A DNA stretch of 64,000 bases from Heterostelium multicystogenum (Eukaryota; Evosea; Eumycetozoa; Acytosteliales; Acytosteliaceae). Shown here in pieces: positions 12,401 through 22,577 of this stretch; the first letter of the stretch is position 1, and every line of letters begins with the position of its first letter. The translations under genes and the position numbers were made by a program. Location of the stretch: the NCBI GenBank assembly GCA_003667245.1, contig RCNN01000091.1, positions 44,419-108,418 of the forward strand. Reading direction: 5' to 3'. A model generated the notes under the pieces. It was not told where the DNA came from. It saw only the letters and a program-made list of their open reading frames with translations, and ran no database searches.

Positions 12401-13665
12401 GTTTGAGGTTGAATATAATAATGTAAGGCATGTCGATCGTATTGGTATTTCATGGGGAATAGACCGTTGTCACGTGATATCAAAAGATGTATGGTTAACA
12501 CATTCATGTTGCTTCCAGATGCGAACACCAACAGTTTATCTTTGATGTTGAGCATGGTATTGCCATAGTATAGTGTTGATTTATCATATTGTGTTGTTGT
12601 TGTGCTGTTTGTATTTGTAATGGTGGTTGTATTGATCCTGCTCGCCTCCTCTTCCTTCAATATCGACTGCAGGAGCTCCTCGGGAATCCTCTCTCTTCCG
12701 GATAGCTTATTCAATAGATTTCTTTCGCTATTGCTGCTGGCAGTAGCAGCTGTATATGCTGTAGTCGCAGCTGTTGTTGTATTTGTCGTTACAATCGTGC
12801 TGTTGTTGTTGCTATTGTTGTTGTTATTGCTACCACTGTTGTTATTAGCCAACAGCGATGATTCCTCAAACCAGAGTGGTGAGATTGTGTCGTTGATAGA
12901 GAGTGGATAAGGTCGAGTAAGCAGCTTGAACTTGATTTCATTCTTGAATTTGACGAGTGGTTGGAATGATGGCAGTGCACCATCGATGAAAAGGTTGTTG
13001 CTGCACGGTGGAAAGCAGCTTGGGAAGTCGAACAGAGTGTTGTTGGTGTCTTCATTTACGTTTGCATAGATATTGTTGCTGCTCACAGCATTGCTATTCG
13101 ATTGTGCATTACTCAGGTAGTTGTGTCTATGATTGGTATGCAAGAATGGGGTCATCTGCGACGGGTTCAACAAAGCCAACACTCTGAGATTATTCTTAAC
13201 ATTGTCAACAGCCTCTTCATCGTCAAACTTCAAACCACTCATAGCATCCGATCTATAGAAACACGACCTAACATCCTTCATATCTATATTTTCATCTTTC
13301 TTACTATCTATATCATTTTCATCCTTTTTCCTGTCACTAGTGCTGTGATGTCGACTACTACTACTGCTCCTACTGCTTCCACTGCTACTATGACGACGAC
13401 TGCTACTGCTTCTTTCACTGTTACTGTGATGTCTACTGCTACTACTTCTTTCGCCGCTGCTATGACGTCTGCTACTTCTGCTACTGTTGTTGCTCTCCTG
13501 ATTAGGTAGTTTTAATCTTAACTTTTCAATTTGCAATGCTTTTGCTTTCTTTCTACTTTCTTCAAGATCAGGTGTGCTACCATTATTATAGTTTGAATTT
13601 GAATTCTTTCTTTTATGAGTGCTACTGCTACTTGTTGTTGTAATATTATTATATTCGTCACTCAT
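9485..13665 (-). CDS. TAF1C-like RNA polymerase I initiation factor subunit (putative)
   Basis: A large nuclear protein with features of the Pol I selectivity factor subunit TAF1C. The start chosen is MSDEYNNITTTSSSS at 13665; an in-frame upstream ATG at 13839 is less likely. A Ser/His/Arg-rich N-terminus is followed by a beta-propeller-like region over three exons, with introns near 12242-12360 and 11901-11997. It contains IADVCISTRSLEVAYVLLAD, then NGEWKKLRLSRDTAMFCYIC, and the TAF1C-type signature SHVLLFDIRYFEKPLIAWK. Further on come LLQMNRVGDIVSTRYHVKY and a winged-helix-like segment (SIVELLKRVGPLTMNEILDY). A charged, Lys-rich tail closes the protein. One base seems missing in a C-run near 9680; restoring it gives an Arg/Asp/Lys tail ending at 9485 rather than 9430. 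The TAF1C call rests on remembered family patterns and should be tested. Confidence 0.5.
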
Positions 13666-14013
13666 TGTTGCATTTGCAACTATATCATCTTTAATTGTTA
13701 AGTGATACAAATAGAATAAGGCAATTGAGTTTTTTCGTTTTCGGCTACACATTAATAAAATTGAATCTTTCGTCTTTTTGTTTTTCTCAGAAACAATTAA
13801 AACTAAAGGAGGCATTTTGGTGCTTAAAAAACAAAACATATTTTTATTGTCAATTGAATAACAAGTAAAGATTTAGACATGTTTTTTCTGGATAATAATA
13901 TTATTTATAATAATAATAATAATAATAATAATCTTTATTTGGAATAGTATTTAAACTATTAGTTGAAGTAATTAAATTCAACATTATTTTTATAAAGATT
14001 AGTATTATCACTA

Positions 14014-15385
14014 TTATTTAAAGTTTAAATCATCCATAATATTATTATTGTTATTATTGTTATTATTGTTGTTATTATTATTATTATTGTTGTTGTTGCT
14101 GTTGTTGTTGTTGTCTGTGATGTCTTGGTTGAAGTCATTACTTTCATCTTTTGTTGGATTCAAAAGATAAAAATGTTTAGCATTATTATCTTTGTTGTAA
14201 TTGTTGAGTGCATTATCAACTATTTGCCATTGGTTTGTAGTGAAATTTGGAATGGTGTTGAATGAATATTCGTTGGCAATATATCTGACGTAGATACGAA
14301 TGTTTTTCATATGGACAATGGATTCAGGCAGGGTGAAATTGGCTATGACTTTACGTTCAAAAGAGATTTTACCTTGAGGAACAGTGTGAACAATTGTATT
14401 CCCATCCACAAAATAGATCATCATTAAATTATTCCTTCCCTTTTTAATTCGATCACATACAAGGCTACATTTTACTTCAGAAGGTTCGAAGAGTGTATTA
14501 TGGAGAGTGTTAGGAAGAAGAGGATTTGGTTGGATTGGGTTAAAAAAGTTTTGATTCTCAAATGGACTAGAATTAGGTGGAATGGTGCCGGTTGAAGTAG
14601 AAGCAGGTTGAATAGACGTCCAAGTAAATTTAATAAGTGTAGGGTATGGTAAATCTTTGGTTGTATTGGCAAAGTGTATTATATCGGATTCAGCTTTACA
14701 TATCTCTGTGTAATGGTCTGTCTCATGATCAGTGTGCATCAAAGTGAAAACCATAGTGAATTGGTCATAGGCAGCGTTTTCTCTTGTAAATCTAATATTC
14801 AGGTTTACTTCTCCACTTTTAGGAACCTGAGCACCAATATCCTGAATTTTGAATGCTGTCGGATCTTTACATTTACACTTTGCAACCACCATTAAATTTT
14901 CTGGTGAACCTTTACCAGATACTAACAATTTAAATCTTCCACAACCATTCTGAATGACCCTATTATTATTGTACTCTACTTTGATCTGAAGAGGATCACT
15001 TCTCAATAAGCTGACCATGTCTTCAACATTTTCATTCTCCATTTCCTTTTCCTTTTTTCTTTTGAGGCTCTTGGTAGTTTTTGATGGGACTACTGGTTGA
15101 GATTGCATCAAAGGAGATGAAGATGTATCGAAAGATGTAGTTGGAGAGAAAATTAAAGAATTTGACAGTTGTGGGGAAGAATCTTGACTCTGTATATGCT
15201 GAGGAATTAATCTACCATTTGGATGAATGTCATCTTCAATATACTGTTCTACATTCGAAATGCTGTCGAAAGGTTCATTTTGAAACTCTGGGGGAGATTG
15301 AATATTCTGATTAAAATTTTCTTCATTTGAAGTGGAAAAATTGATCAAAGTTTGGACTGTCTAAATTCCAACTGTTATTCTCCAT
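14014..15385 (-). CDS. Possible CudA-type DNA-binding regulator, otherwise unrecognised
   Basis: About 455 residues. The N-terminus (MENNSWNLDSPNFDQ, ATG at 15385) is separated from the long frame by one extra base in the A5 run at 15336-15340. The centre is a globular beta-rich stretch with CGRFKLLVSGKGSPENLMVV, a CKCKD cluster, EVNLNIRFTRENAAYDQFTM and HTDHETDHYTEIC. A second beta-rich segment follows (VKCSLVCDRIKKGRNNLMMI). The C-terminus is a long Asn run ending MDDLNFK. A basic patch (KSLKRKKEKEME) could be a nuclear localisation signal. The layout, Rel-like in feel, reminds me of the dictyostelid CudA family of developmental transcription factors. That resemblance is from memory and weak, and no other family fits. 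Confidence 0.6.
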
Positions 15386-16068
15386 TATAAATTTAGATTT
15401 ATTAATTTATCTAAACATTTATCTTAAAAGAAATAATAACAATAGAATTATCAAAATAATAATAATAATAGAAATTAGAAACTAAATAAGAATAAAAGAT
15501 ATATTTTAATTTATTAATATTTATAGATAAATAAATATTTATAGTTTGATCTAACAATTTGTGTGTTATAACAAATTGGCTATAATACTTGCATTACCAT
15601 CATGTCTAAAAGACATTGATCAAGTTAACTCAAAAAAAAAAAAAAAAACACATGAATTCATAGCCTAAAATTTAGAGTTTTCAAATGACATGATGAAAAA
15701 AAATAAGAAATGTTATCTTTACCAAATGAAACTATTTTTTTCATTCTGAAATAAAACACACTAAATTCCTAGAATAGTTGAACTTTACCTTTCATCATGT
15801 TAAGCACACTCCCTTCACTTGCACTACCACAAAATAAAATTTCTACTCCAGAACTACCAAATTTAGAAATACATAGAAAAACTTAATATTATAATAAAAA
15901 TGATTAATTATCAAGTCTTCTAATCACCCATCTACCAATCCACCAGATTTAGAGATGGAATGAAATTTATTCAAAAATTTGATCAGATTTCTGTAAATCA
16001 AAATTTTAAGTCCAACAAAAAATTTGATTTGTTTTTGTTTTTATTTTTGATGACGACGGTCTCGCCTT

Positions 16069-16956
16069 TTAATGCTTATAACCAATTGCAAACTGTGACC
16101 ATTCATCATCTAAATTTGAATCTCTGGTGTTGGTGTATTTAAAATATATGTCTCCATCATTGTAGACTTCAACGTTACTGTCAAAGTTGTTTTCGGTTAA
16201 ATATTGTCCAGGAGATTTCTGGAAATTGAATCTGACATCCTCGTGCAGCAGTGTGCTGACCAGTTTTCTAAAGGTGAGATCTTTATCAGCGTCGACATGT
16301 CCAATCGTTTGGATCACCATTGCCGATCCACTTGCAGAGAGTGCGCTACAGTTGGAAATGAGCGACTCGGCCTCGTCCTCCGAGAGGTACATCAGCAATC
16401 CTTCTAGAATCCATAGAGTAGGTTGAGTAACATCGAAATCGGAGTCACCCGCTGATTTAAGGAGCTCCACCCATTTATCACTTTTAAGATCACAGCCAAT
16501 ATAATGGTTCTTCGATCGAGAAATAGGTGGGTATTCCTTGGTGACTATTTCTAGCAGCTTATTCTTTAAAGTGATGATCTCTGGTAGATCAATTTCATAG
16601 CCAACTACATTTGATCCTAGAGGCATTCTCAGCAATCTACTATCTAAACCTGAACCAAGTATTACTATTTGTTTAAACTCTCTTGATGATGAGTTTTTGA
16701 AAAGATCATCTATTAGCATCGTCCTCAGGGCTATTCTTGCTGCAATGTTCGAAATAGCAACCATAGACCAGGCCTTCAAGGGTGGACAACTCTTGATATA
16801 TGCAATCACTTCTTCTGGACTTGTTGTTCCAATGCAATAATCTGGCCATTGTTTCATAATTAAATTAACAAATCGCTTCGCATTGAACAAATTGGGTGCG
16901 AATAGGTGAACCAACTCGATTGATTCCCACAAAATTCCTTGACATTCTTTACTCAT
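16069..16956 (-). CDS. LCM/PPM-family SAM-dependent methyltransferase
   Basis: Single-exon 295-residue protein from the ATG at 16956 (MSKECQGILWESIELVHLFA). It has the SAM-binding motif of the leucine carboxyl methyltransferase/PPM group, IVILGSGLDSRLLRMPLG, where the family has G-x-G-x-D-x-R. The acidic strand-2 end is YEIDLPEIITLKNKLL. The downstream motif is TLWILEGLLMYLSEDEAESL, matching the family E-G-x-x-x-Y-L. Family members methylate carboxyl groups or small molecules, and the substrate here is unknown. The nearest relatives I can think of are putative methyltransferases shared by bacteria and dictyostelids, so transfer is possible but unproven. No intron, no frame break. It begins only about 70 bp after a small upstream ORF on the same strand. 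Confidence 0.8.
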   Translation of the reverse strand: MSKECQGILWESIELVHLFAPNLFNAKRFVNLIMKQWPDYCIGTTSPEEVIAYIKSCPPLKAWSMVAISNIAARIALRTMLIDDLFKNSSSREFKQIVILGSGLDSRLLRMPLGSNVVGYEIDLPEIITLKNKLLEIVTKEYPPISRSKNHYIGCDLKSDKWVELLKSAGDSDFDVTQPTLWILEGLLMYLSEDEAESLISNCSALSASGSAMVIQTIGHVDADKDLTFRKLVSTLLHEDVRFNFQKSPGQYLTENNFDSNVEVYNDGDIYFKYTNTRDSNLDDEWSQFAIGYKH

Positions 16957-17026
16957 AGTATAAAAATATGAATATCTATTATTATAAGGTATTAGTAATG
17001 GAAATGAAATACAAAGATTCCTTTAC

Positions 17027-17266
17027 CTACGGATCAAATATAGATATTTCCGCTGGAATGTCTGCTGCATAAGGGTTCGATTTATAAATAGATAAATAAG
17101 GTTGAATTTTTGCGAGGTCTGAACTTTTTATATCTTTTCCACTCTCTAATTTCGAAAGTATAGAGTGAACATATCGATTTGAACACAAAGTCCTAAACAT
17201 GGACACAACCAAAGATGTCTTTCCAACTGAGCTTAAATTAATACTATTTAAACTAAAGCTATTCAT
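17027..17266 (-). CDS. Small hypothetical protein, possible mitochondrial presequence
   Basis: A 79-codon frame starting MNSFSLNSINLSSVGKTSLV and ending PAEISIFDP. The N-terminus is Ser/Arg/Lys-rich without acidic residues for about 40 positions, as in mitochondrial targeting peptides. The C-terminal half (DLAKIQPYLSIYKSNPYAAD) looks like a compact helical segment. I recognise no family. The stop is followed at once by a GTAGGTAAAG that could be a splice donor, and the methyltransferase start lies only about 70 bp away. A short independent gene and a leader exon of that gene are both possible. Confidence 0.5.
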   Translation of the reverse strand: MNSFSLNSINLSSVGKTSLVVSMFRTLCSNRYVHSILSKLESGKDIKSSDLAKIQPYLSIYKSNPYAADIPAEISIFDP

Positions 17267-17478
17267 TTTAAAGTTTAGGCTACAATCTATTATAATAAAC
17301 CAAACTTTATGTAATATTTTCTATATTATTTCCAAAGAGTAATAAATAATTGAATTTAGATATTTTTAATATATTATTATTATTACTATTATTATTGTTA
17401 TAATTATTATTATTTATATGATCTTGTAGATATATAAAAATAATAGGATTTATTGAAGTGATATGATCGTAATACAAT

Positions 17479-19410
17479 CTAATCTTTTTCGGGTAATGGC
17501 AATAATAAAACGTTGTTTGGGTCGTTTGCGGATTCTTCTTCATTTGTAGCAGGAGAATCTGCTTCTGAAAATGCAGCGACATTGATTTCTTTCAACGATA
17601 ATTCGATGGCCAGTCGTAAATCTTTGTCATTATCCCCATCGTTATTAGTAGGAAGGGGGTCATCTTCATCTTCATTTATCATATTGTTGTTGATGTTTGA
17701 TTTTGCCCGTTCGGGGGTACCACTACAGTTTGTGCCACCATTATTATCAGTTGTAGTTGAATTCCTGTTGGCAGTACTGGGTATTTTTTTGGTTTTAGAG
17801 GTGGGGGTGCTGTTGGTGGACACCACCGTACTGTTGGTGTCTTCATTGTTATTGTTGTTATTTTTGTTTTTTGAAGTCGAATTTTGGTTGGTTGTTGATT
17901 TTTTCGTTGCCTTAAATGGTTGGTGTAATACATTGTAAAGGGAGTTCACTTTTTTTTGACCCATGCCCGGACACAGTCCAAGACTCTCTTTGGATCCATC
18001 AAATATCCGCTTTACTGTCTGTAGATGAATTAAAGATTAATGTTAATGTTAATAACAGTTCAGTTTTTGTTGTTTTATCTATGTATGTATGTTTAGTTGT
18101 TGCTATGATGATGCGTCATTATAATTTATACATACACCAAACGTAGATATAAGTGTTGTAGCATCAGTTTTGTTGATGCCTTTAATGGTTGTAAGTGCAT
18201 CTTGAACCAATGTTTTGTCAAGATTCGACTGTTTTGTCTTGATTATGTCTGGTGATACTGTATCTATATCTTAAAGCCCTCTATGTATCTTGCTGCCTCA
18301 GGAACACTTGATATAAAGTCAACCATTAATTAATATGTTTGTTTTGTTCTATAATTGAATAGTGTTTCCACCGTAGTAGGCTATCTTTGGTCTTAATACA
18401 TACTTCCAAGCAACTATTAATACTAAATTGATCTGGGTACAAACAAATGATAGCTCTTCAAGCAATGCTATACAATCGTCAACATTGATAACGACGACCA
18501 AAACACGCAGTTCAAATTTACTTGGAAGCTGTTTTGAACGAGATATCAGATCCTCTGGCTTTAGCCGATAATCCTTGAGAGTTGTGTACAAGCCGCACGT
18601 GGTTGAACTCATGACAAAGTCTGGCTTGATTCCACTCTGAAACTCATAGATCGTTGACTGTAGAAAGTATCTAAATATTGGGTTTCCTTTGAGTGATTCA
18701 TTTGCAATCAATGTCTTGTATATATTTAAATAATCTGTTTGTTTCACTTGAGTTATACTGCCGTTGTTATTATTATTATTGTTGTTGTTGTTGTTGTTGT
18801 TGATACTGCTTGCGATAGGTTGCGGCAATGTGATTGGTATTGGAGTTGGTGAGGATGAAAAGTTGCTATTTACAAGATGACTATTGACTGGTTTTATAGG
18901 CAATAGCTTCAAAGGTTTTAAAGTTGGTTTAGGTATATCTAGTGGTCGCACGATTGAAATTGTGCTACTAGTAGGTGAAGTCGATGCAGAGGCAGCTGCT
19001 GTTGTTGTTGTTGTTGGTTTATTCTTGGGTATCAGTGTGATATTTGCATATGAATCCTCTTGAGTTGCACCACTGCTTTCATTCTGTTTGTCATTATTCA
19101 AGTTACTACTACTAGTAAGGCTGCTATCATCTCTCTTTTGAAGAATAGAAGATTGAAAGAATGTTGCTGTTGTCGTTGCTGTTGTCGTTGCTGTTACTGT
19201 CGGTGTTGCTGTTGCAGTCATTGCGGGTGTTGGTTGTGCCAAAACGTAATTAGCTGGATTCAATTGTTTGTCTCTCTCTTCAGCTGCCAGAATCTCCTGA
19301 ATAGTAGCAGGTCTGAGTTGATCAAAGACCGACTGCGACTTTGGCTTATCATCTTCGTCTTCATCGTCATCCAAATCAGGAATAAAGAACAGATCTTTAG
19401 TGCCACTCAT
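17479..19410 (-). CDS. ercc1: ERCC1/Rad10 DNA repair endonuclease subunit with C-terminal UIM
   Basis: Non-catalytic partner of XPF in the structure-specific nuclease that makes the 5' incision in nucleotide excision repair and acts in crosslink repair. The start is the ATG at 19410 (MSGTKDLFFIPDLDDDEDED), followed by a long Thr/Ser/Asn-rich linker. The central domain shows NPIFRYFLQSTIYEFQ, FVMSSTTCGLYTTLKDYRL and FELRVLVVVINVDDCIALLE. After an intron (about 18330-18405) come VPEAARYIEGFK and the tandem helix-hairpin-helix region (ALTTIKGINKTDATTLISTF; SLGLCPGMGQKKVNSLYNVL). One base is missing near 18270 and another intron lies at about 18016-18136. Beyond the usual ERCC1 end there are about 140 extra residues, including DKDLRLAIELSLKE at 17587-17628, an exact ubiquitin-interacting motif pattern. 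Divergent from mtg1. Confidence 0.9.
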
Positions 19411-19577
19411 CGCTCATTAATGTGCTGTAACTAATCGAGTGCATCCATTGCAATGCAAATGCTCTAATAAATCTAAATCAAAATGAAAAAGTGTGGTTGG
19501 TGTTGTGAACCACCAAAATGCGATTTCTTGTAAATGGACAATCGGTTTCATCTTATCTTATCGTATCTTATCTCTAA
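19411..19577. promoter_or_regulatory. Divergent promoter region, ercc1 / mtg1
   Basis: Only 167 bp separate the two divergent start codons, so both genes must use promoter elements here. The stretch is less AT-rich than most spacers and carries TCTTATC-type repeats near 19550-19572. No specific binding site is claimed. Confidence 0.5.
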
Positions 19578-20811
19578 ATGTATAGGTGTTGTGCATACAG
19601 TCTGAGCGACGCTGTTGCCACCTCTTCTGCTGGTACAACCGTTTAGAACTAGCTTTTCATATGGAGGAAAGATAAATTGGTTCCCTGGTCACATGATCAA
19701 GGCAACCAAGCAACTTAAAGAGAACATCAAGAATGTAGACGTTGTGCTGGAGATTAGAGATTCGCGTGCGCCTCTCTCAACGGAAAACCCACTACTGCAG
19801 GATATATTGCGCCAGACCTACAAGGATGGCTCAAAAAAGACGCATATAGTTGTATTCAATAAAGCAGACTTGTCAAATCACAATCTACAGTCGAAGATCA
19901 AACAATACTATGAGCAATGCAACCTACTGACAGCCGACAGAGCATACACCAAACACATTGTATTCACTCAGTCGGCATCTAAAACAAACTCGGCTGCGAC
20001 ATCGCATCAATCTCACCCTCGACATCCCTATCAGGTGATCAAGAATGCCGTGGAGCTACACAAACAGCAGCAGCAGCAACAAAAACAAGAAGATAACCAC
20101 GATAAAAACAAACAGACACAACACGTTGATACAACAGTGATTGATAGGAAACATTTGAAGAAAGAGATCAATATGCTTGTTATTGGTGTACCAAATGTTG
20201 GAAAAAGCTCATTGATCAACTCGATCAGAAATGCATGTGGCATGACAAAGTCTGCTAAGACAGGAGCACTTCCGGGTGTCACGAGAAACATCACTGGATT
20301 TCGTGTGTCTGACGATCCTCCTGCATTCTTGGTCGACACTCCTGGTATCATGATACCTGGCGTGCTTGAGGATGTCGAGCGTGCACTCACACTCTCACTT
20401 GTTGGCGCCATCGGTGAGAAAATTGTCGATCACACAGTTGTTGCCGACTTTCTGCTGTTCAAGATGAATCAAATGCGAATCACGAGCTACCTTAATGTGC
20501 TTAAGCTAGATGCACCAACCGACGACATCAACCAGGTGCTCGAGCACGTATGCAAACTCAAAGGAATGTACCTTACGAACCAGCAACAATTCCAACAGAT
20601 CAAACTCAACAATGACAAATCGACATCAAACAAAACAAACGACACTGAACAAGCATCGCGATACCTGATAAATCTGTTTAGAGAAGGCAAATTCGGCAAC
20701 TTTACACTCGACAAAATACCTAGTCCACCGACATCGGTCGACCAAGTCATTCTGCCTCCAACATCGATGTTTGGCACTGAACAGCATCTGCAGCAACAAC
20801 ACAAACAATAA
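19578..20811 (+). CDS. mtg1: MTG1-like circularly permuted GTPase
   Basis: Mitochondrial ribosome-associated GTPase of the YlqF/RbgA type, needed for large-subunit assembly. The order of GTPase motifs is permuted: G4 (VVFNKADL) precedes G1 (VIGVPNVGKSSLINSIRN), followed by the G2 region GALPGVTRN and G3 (LVDTPGIM). The family signature INWFPGHMIKATKQL is at the N-terminus. The best start is the ATG at 19578 (MYRCCAYSLSDAVATSSAGT), which needs one T removed from the TTT at 19642-19644 to join the main frame. The frame as written has no ATG before the NWFPGHM motif. A Gln/Lys-rich insert (about 20060-20120) sits between G4 and G1. The C-terminal helical domain reaches 20811. It converges on the PYROXD2 gene with a 55-bp gap. 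Confidence 0.88.
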
Positions 20812-20866
20812 AGCTAACAGCAAACGAATGTATATACTTTAAAAATAATAATAATAACTTAATAAT

Positions 20867-22577
20867 TTATAATTTAGATGGCTTCTCGGTTGTAATGATG
20901 TTGTCCTTCAAGTCTTTAAGGATCTTCATGGCACTGTTGTGTCCGGCACATCCAATGACCGAACCAGCTGGATGTGTTCCTGCGCTGCATGAATAAAGTC
21001 CACGAATTGGTGTATTGTATGGGAGACGCTCATTGAATGGAATGCCATTGTCGACATGGTGAATGTGTCCACGTGTGATTCCAAAGTGTTTCTCGAGCTT
21101 GGGTGGTGGTAAAGCAAAGGTATCGACGACTAACTCACTGGTTCCTGGTGCGTAGATGTCTACCAGTGAAAGGAGATGCTTGACATAACGCTCTTCCTCT
21201 GCCTCCCATGAAGAACCCTGGATTTCATATGGGACCCATTGGACAAAGAGGGCGGCATTGTGGTGACCTTCACGGTCTTGAATGGATGGGTCAACTGGTG
21301 TATGGGTGTACCACTCGATGGTTGGGAACTCTGGGAGAATTCCAGCACATGCTTGTGCATAGGACTTCTCAATCTTCTCGACGACGTTGTCTCCAGTTGG
21401 GAGAATATGGGTGGTGGTTCCGTATTGTCCACGGTTCTCTGGGAGACAAGTGAACTTTGGCAATGCTTTGAGACACAAGTTAACCTTCATGGTCATACCA
21501 TCACGTCTGTACTTATCGATACGTAGCAAATATTCCTTTGACAAGTTCTCCTTTCCAATGAGATCCAACATACGGAATGGATCGGCATTGATTACGACAA
21601 TTGGTGCATAAACCTTGGATCCATCCTTCAACTCGGCTCCAAGAACACGCTCATTTTTAATGATCAAACGGGATACTCCACGACCGGCATCAATACGAGT
21701 ACCAGCACGCTTGGATACGTCGGCAATAGCATTGGCAACTGATCCCATTCCACCCTTGATAATCATCCAGGTTCCATCAGATCCTGGCAAACGACACATA
21801 TTATGTACAAGGAAATTCATACCGGTACCCTCACGTACTGAGGACAAACCTGAACAACCGTCGGTAGTCACATACATTCCAACAAGCAACTCTGACTTGA
21901 AGTTGAATCTCTCAACATACTGACGAGCAGTTCCACGGCACAAGTTAATGAAGGCAGTTCTCAATGATGGACGGATGAAACGCTCAGCAGTCTCCTCAAC
22001 AGAGAGTGGCTCTTGCAACCATGATGGTGCGACGTCCTCACGCATCATGTCAAGCTCTGCATTCATCTTCTCGTTAGCTTCCCAATCTTGCTCGCTGAAG
22101 AACTGCAGGAACTGACGCTTCATTTCGACTTTGTCCGATCCGAACAAGAGATAACGACCATCTGTAGTTGGCATGAAATAGTGTGGATCACGACGCATTG
22201 GAGTGATTTCAATTCCCAACTTCTTGACCAATTCAGGTGGCATCAATCCCAGCAGGTAGGCACCAGTGGAGGCACCCATTCCTGGCACCTTTTTAAATGG
22301 ATGCTCAGTCTTTGTGCAACCACCAATGTGGTCTTTATCTTCGACCTGCAACACCTTGAGGCCTGCTCTCGACAAAAAGGTTGAGGTGACCAATCCGTTG
22401 TGTCCTTTTTAAAGAATTTCCAGTTCCAACAATAATAATATTAATTTTTCAGAAATCCTACTTCAACCTATTTATTAACTGTGGATTTTACATACCGGCA
22501 CCAACAACCAACACATCAAAGTGCTCAACCATTGGTTGGTCTCTCATATATTCTTTGGTAATAGTAGCAGAAGTCAT
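20867..22577 (-). CDS. PYROXD2-type FAD-dependent oxidoreductase
   Basis: Phytoene-desaturase-like flavoprotein related to animal PYROXD2, a mitochondrial protein of poorly defined reaction. The first exon (22577 to about 22496) encodes MTSATITKEYMRDQPMVEHF and DVLVVGAG. An intron with donor GTATGT and an acceptor near 22411 then joins the completion HNGLV, giving the Rossmann FAD motif GxGxxG-like VGAGHNGLV. Later motifs include GGCTKTEHPF, IKGGMGSVANAIADVSKRAG (family GGMG) and the C-terminal FAD-binding GLYSCSAGTHPAGSVIGCAG. Total length is about 535 residues, normal for the family. No frame break over 1.5 kb, which suggests well-supported sequence. The reaction cannot be inferred from sequence. 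Confidence 0.87.

Noticed and set aside
12602..12910. Plus-strand frame with apparent membrane segments
   Set aside because: Leu/Val runs arise from antisense of Asn/Thr/Ala codons in the TAF1C-like gene.
15346..15348. Non-ATG (TTG) start for the CudA-like frame
   Set aside because: An ATG at 15385 with a protein-like N-terminus joins the frame if one base in the A5 run is removed.
17513..17938. 141-codon plus-strand frame opposite the ERCC1 tail
   Set aside because: Hydrophobic low-complexity mirror of the Asn/Thr/Ser-rich coding strand.
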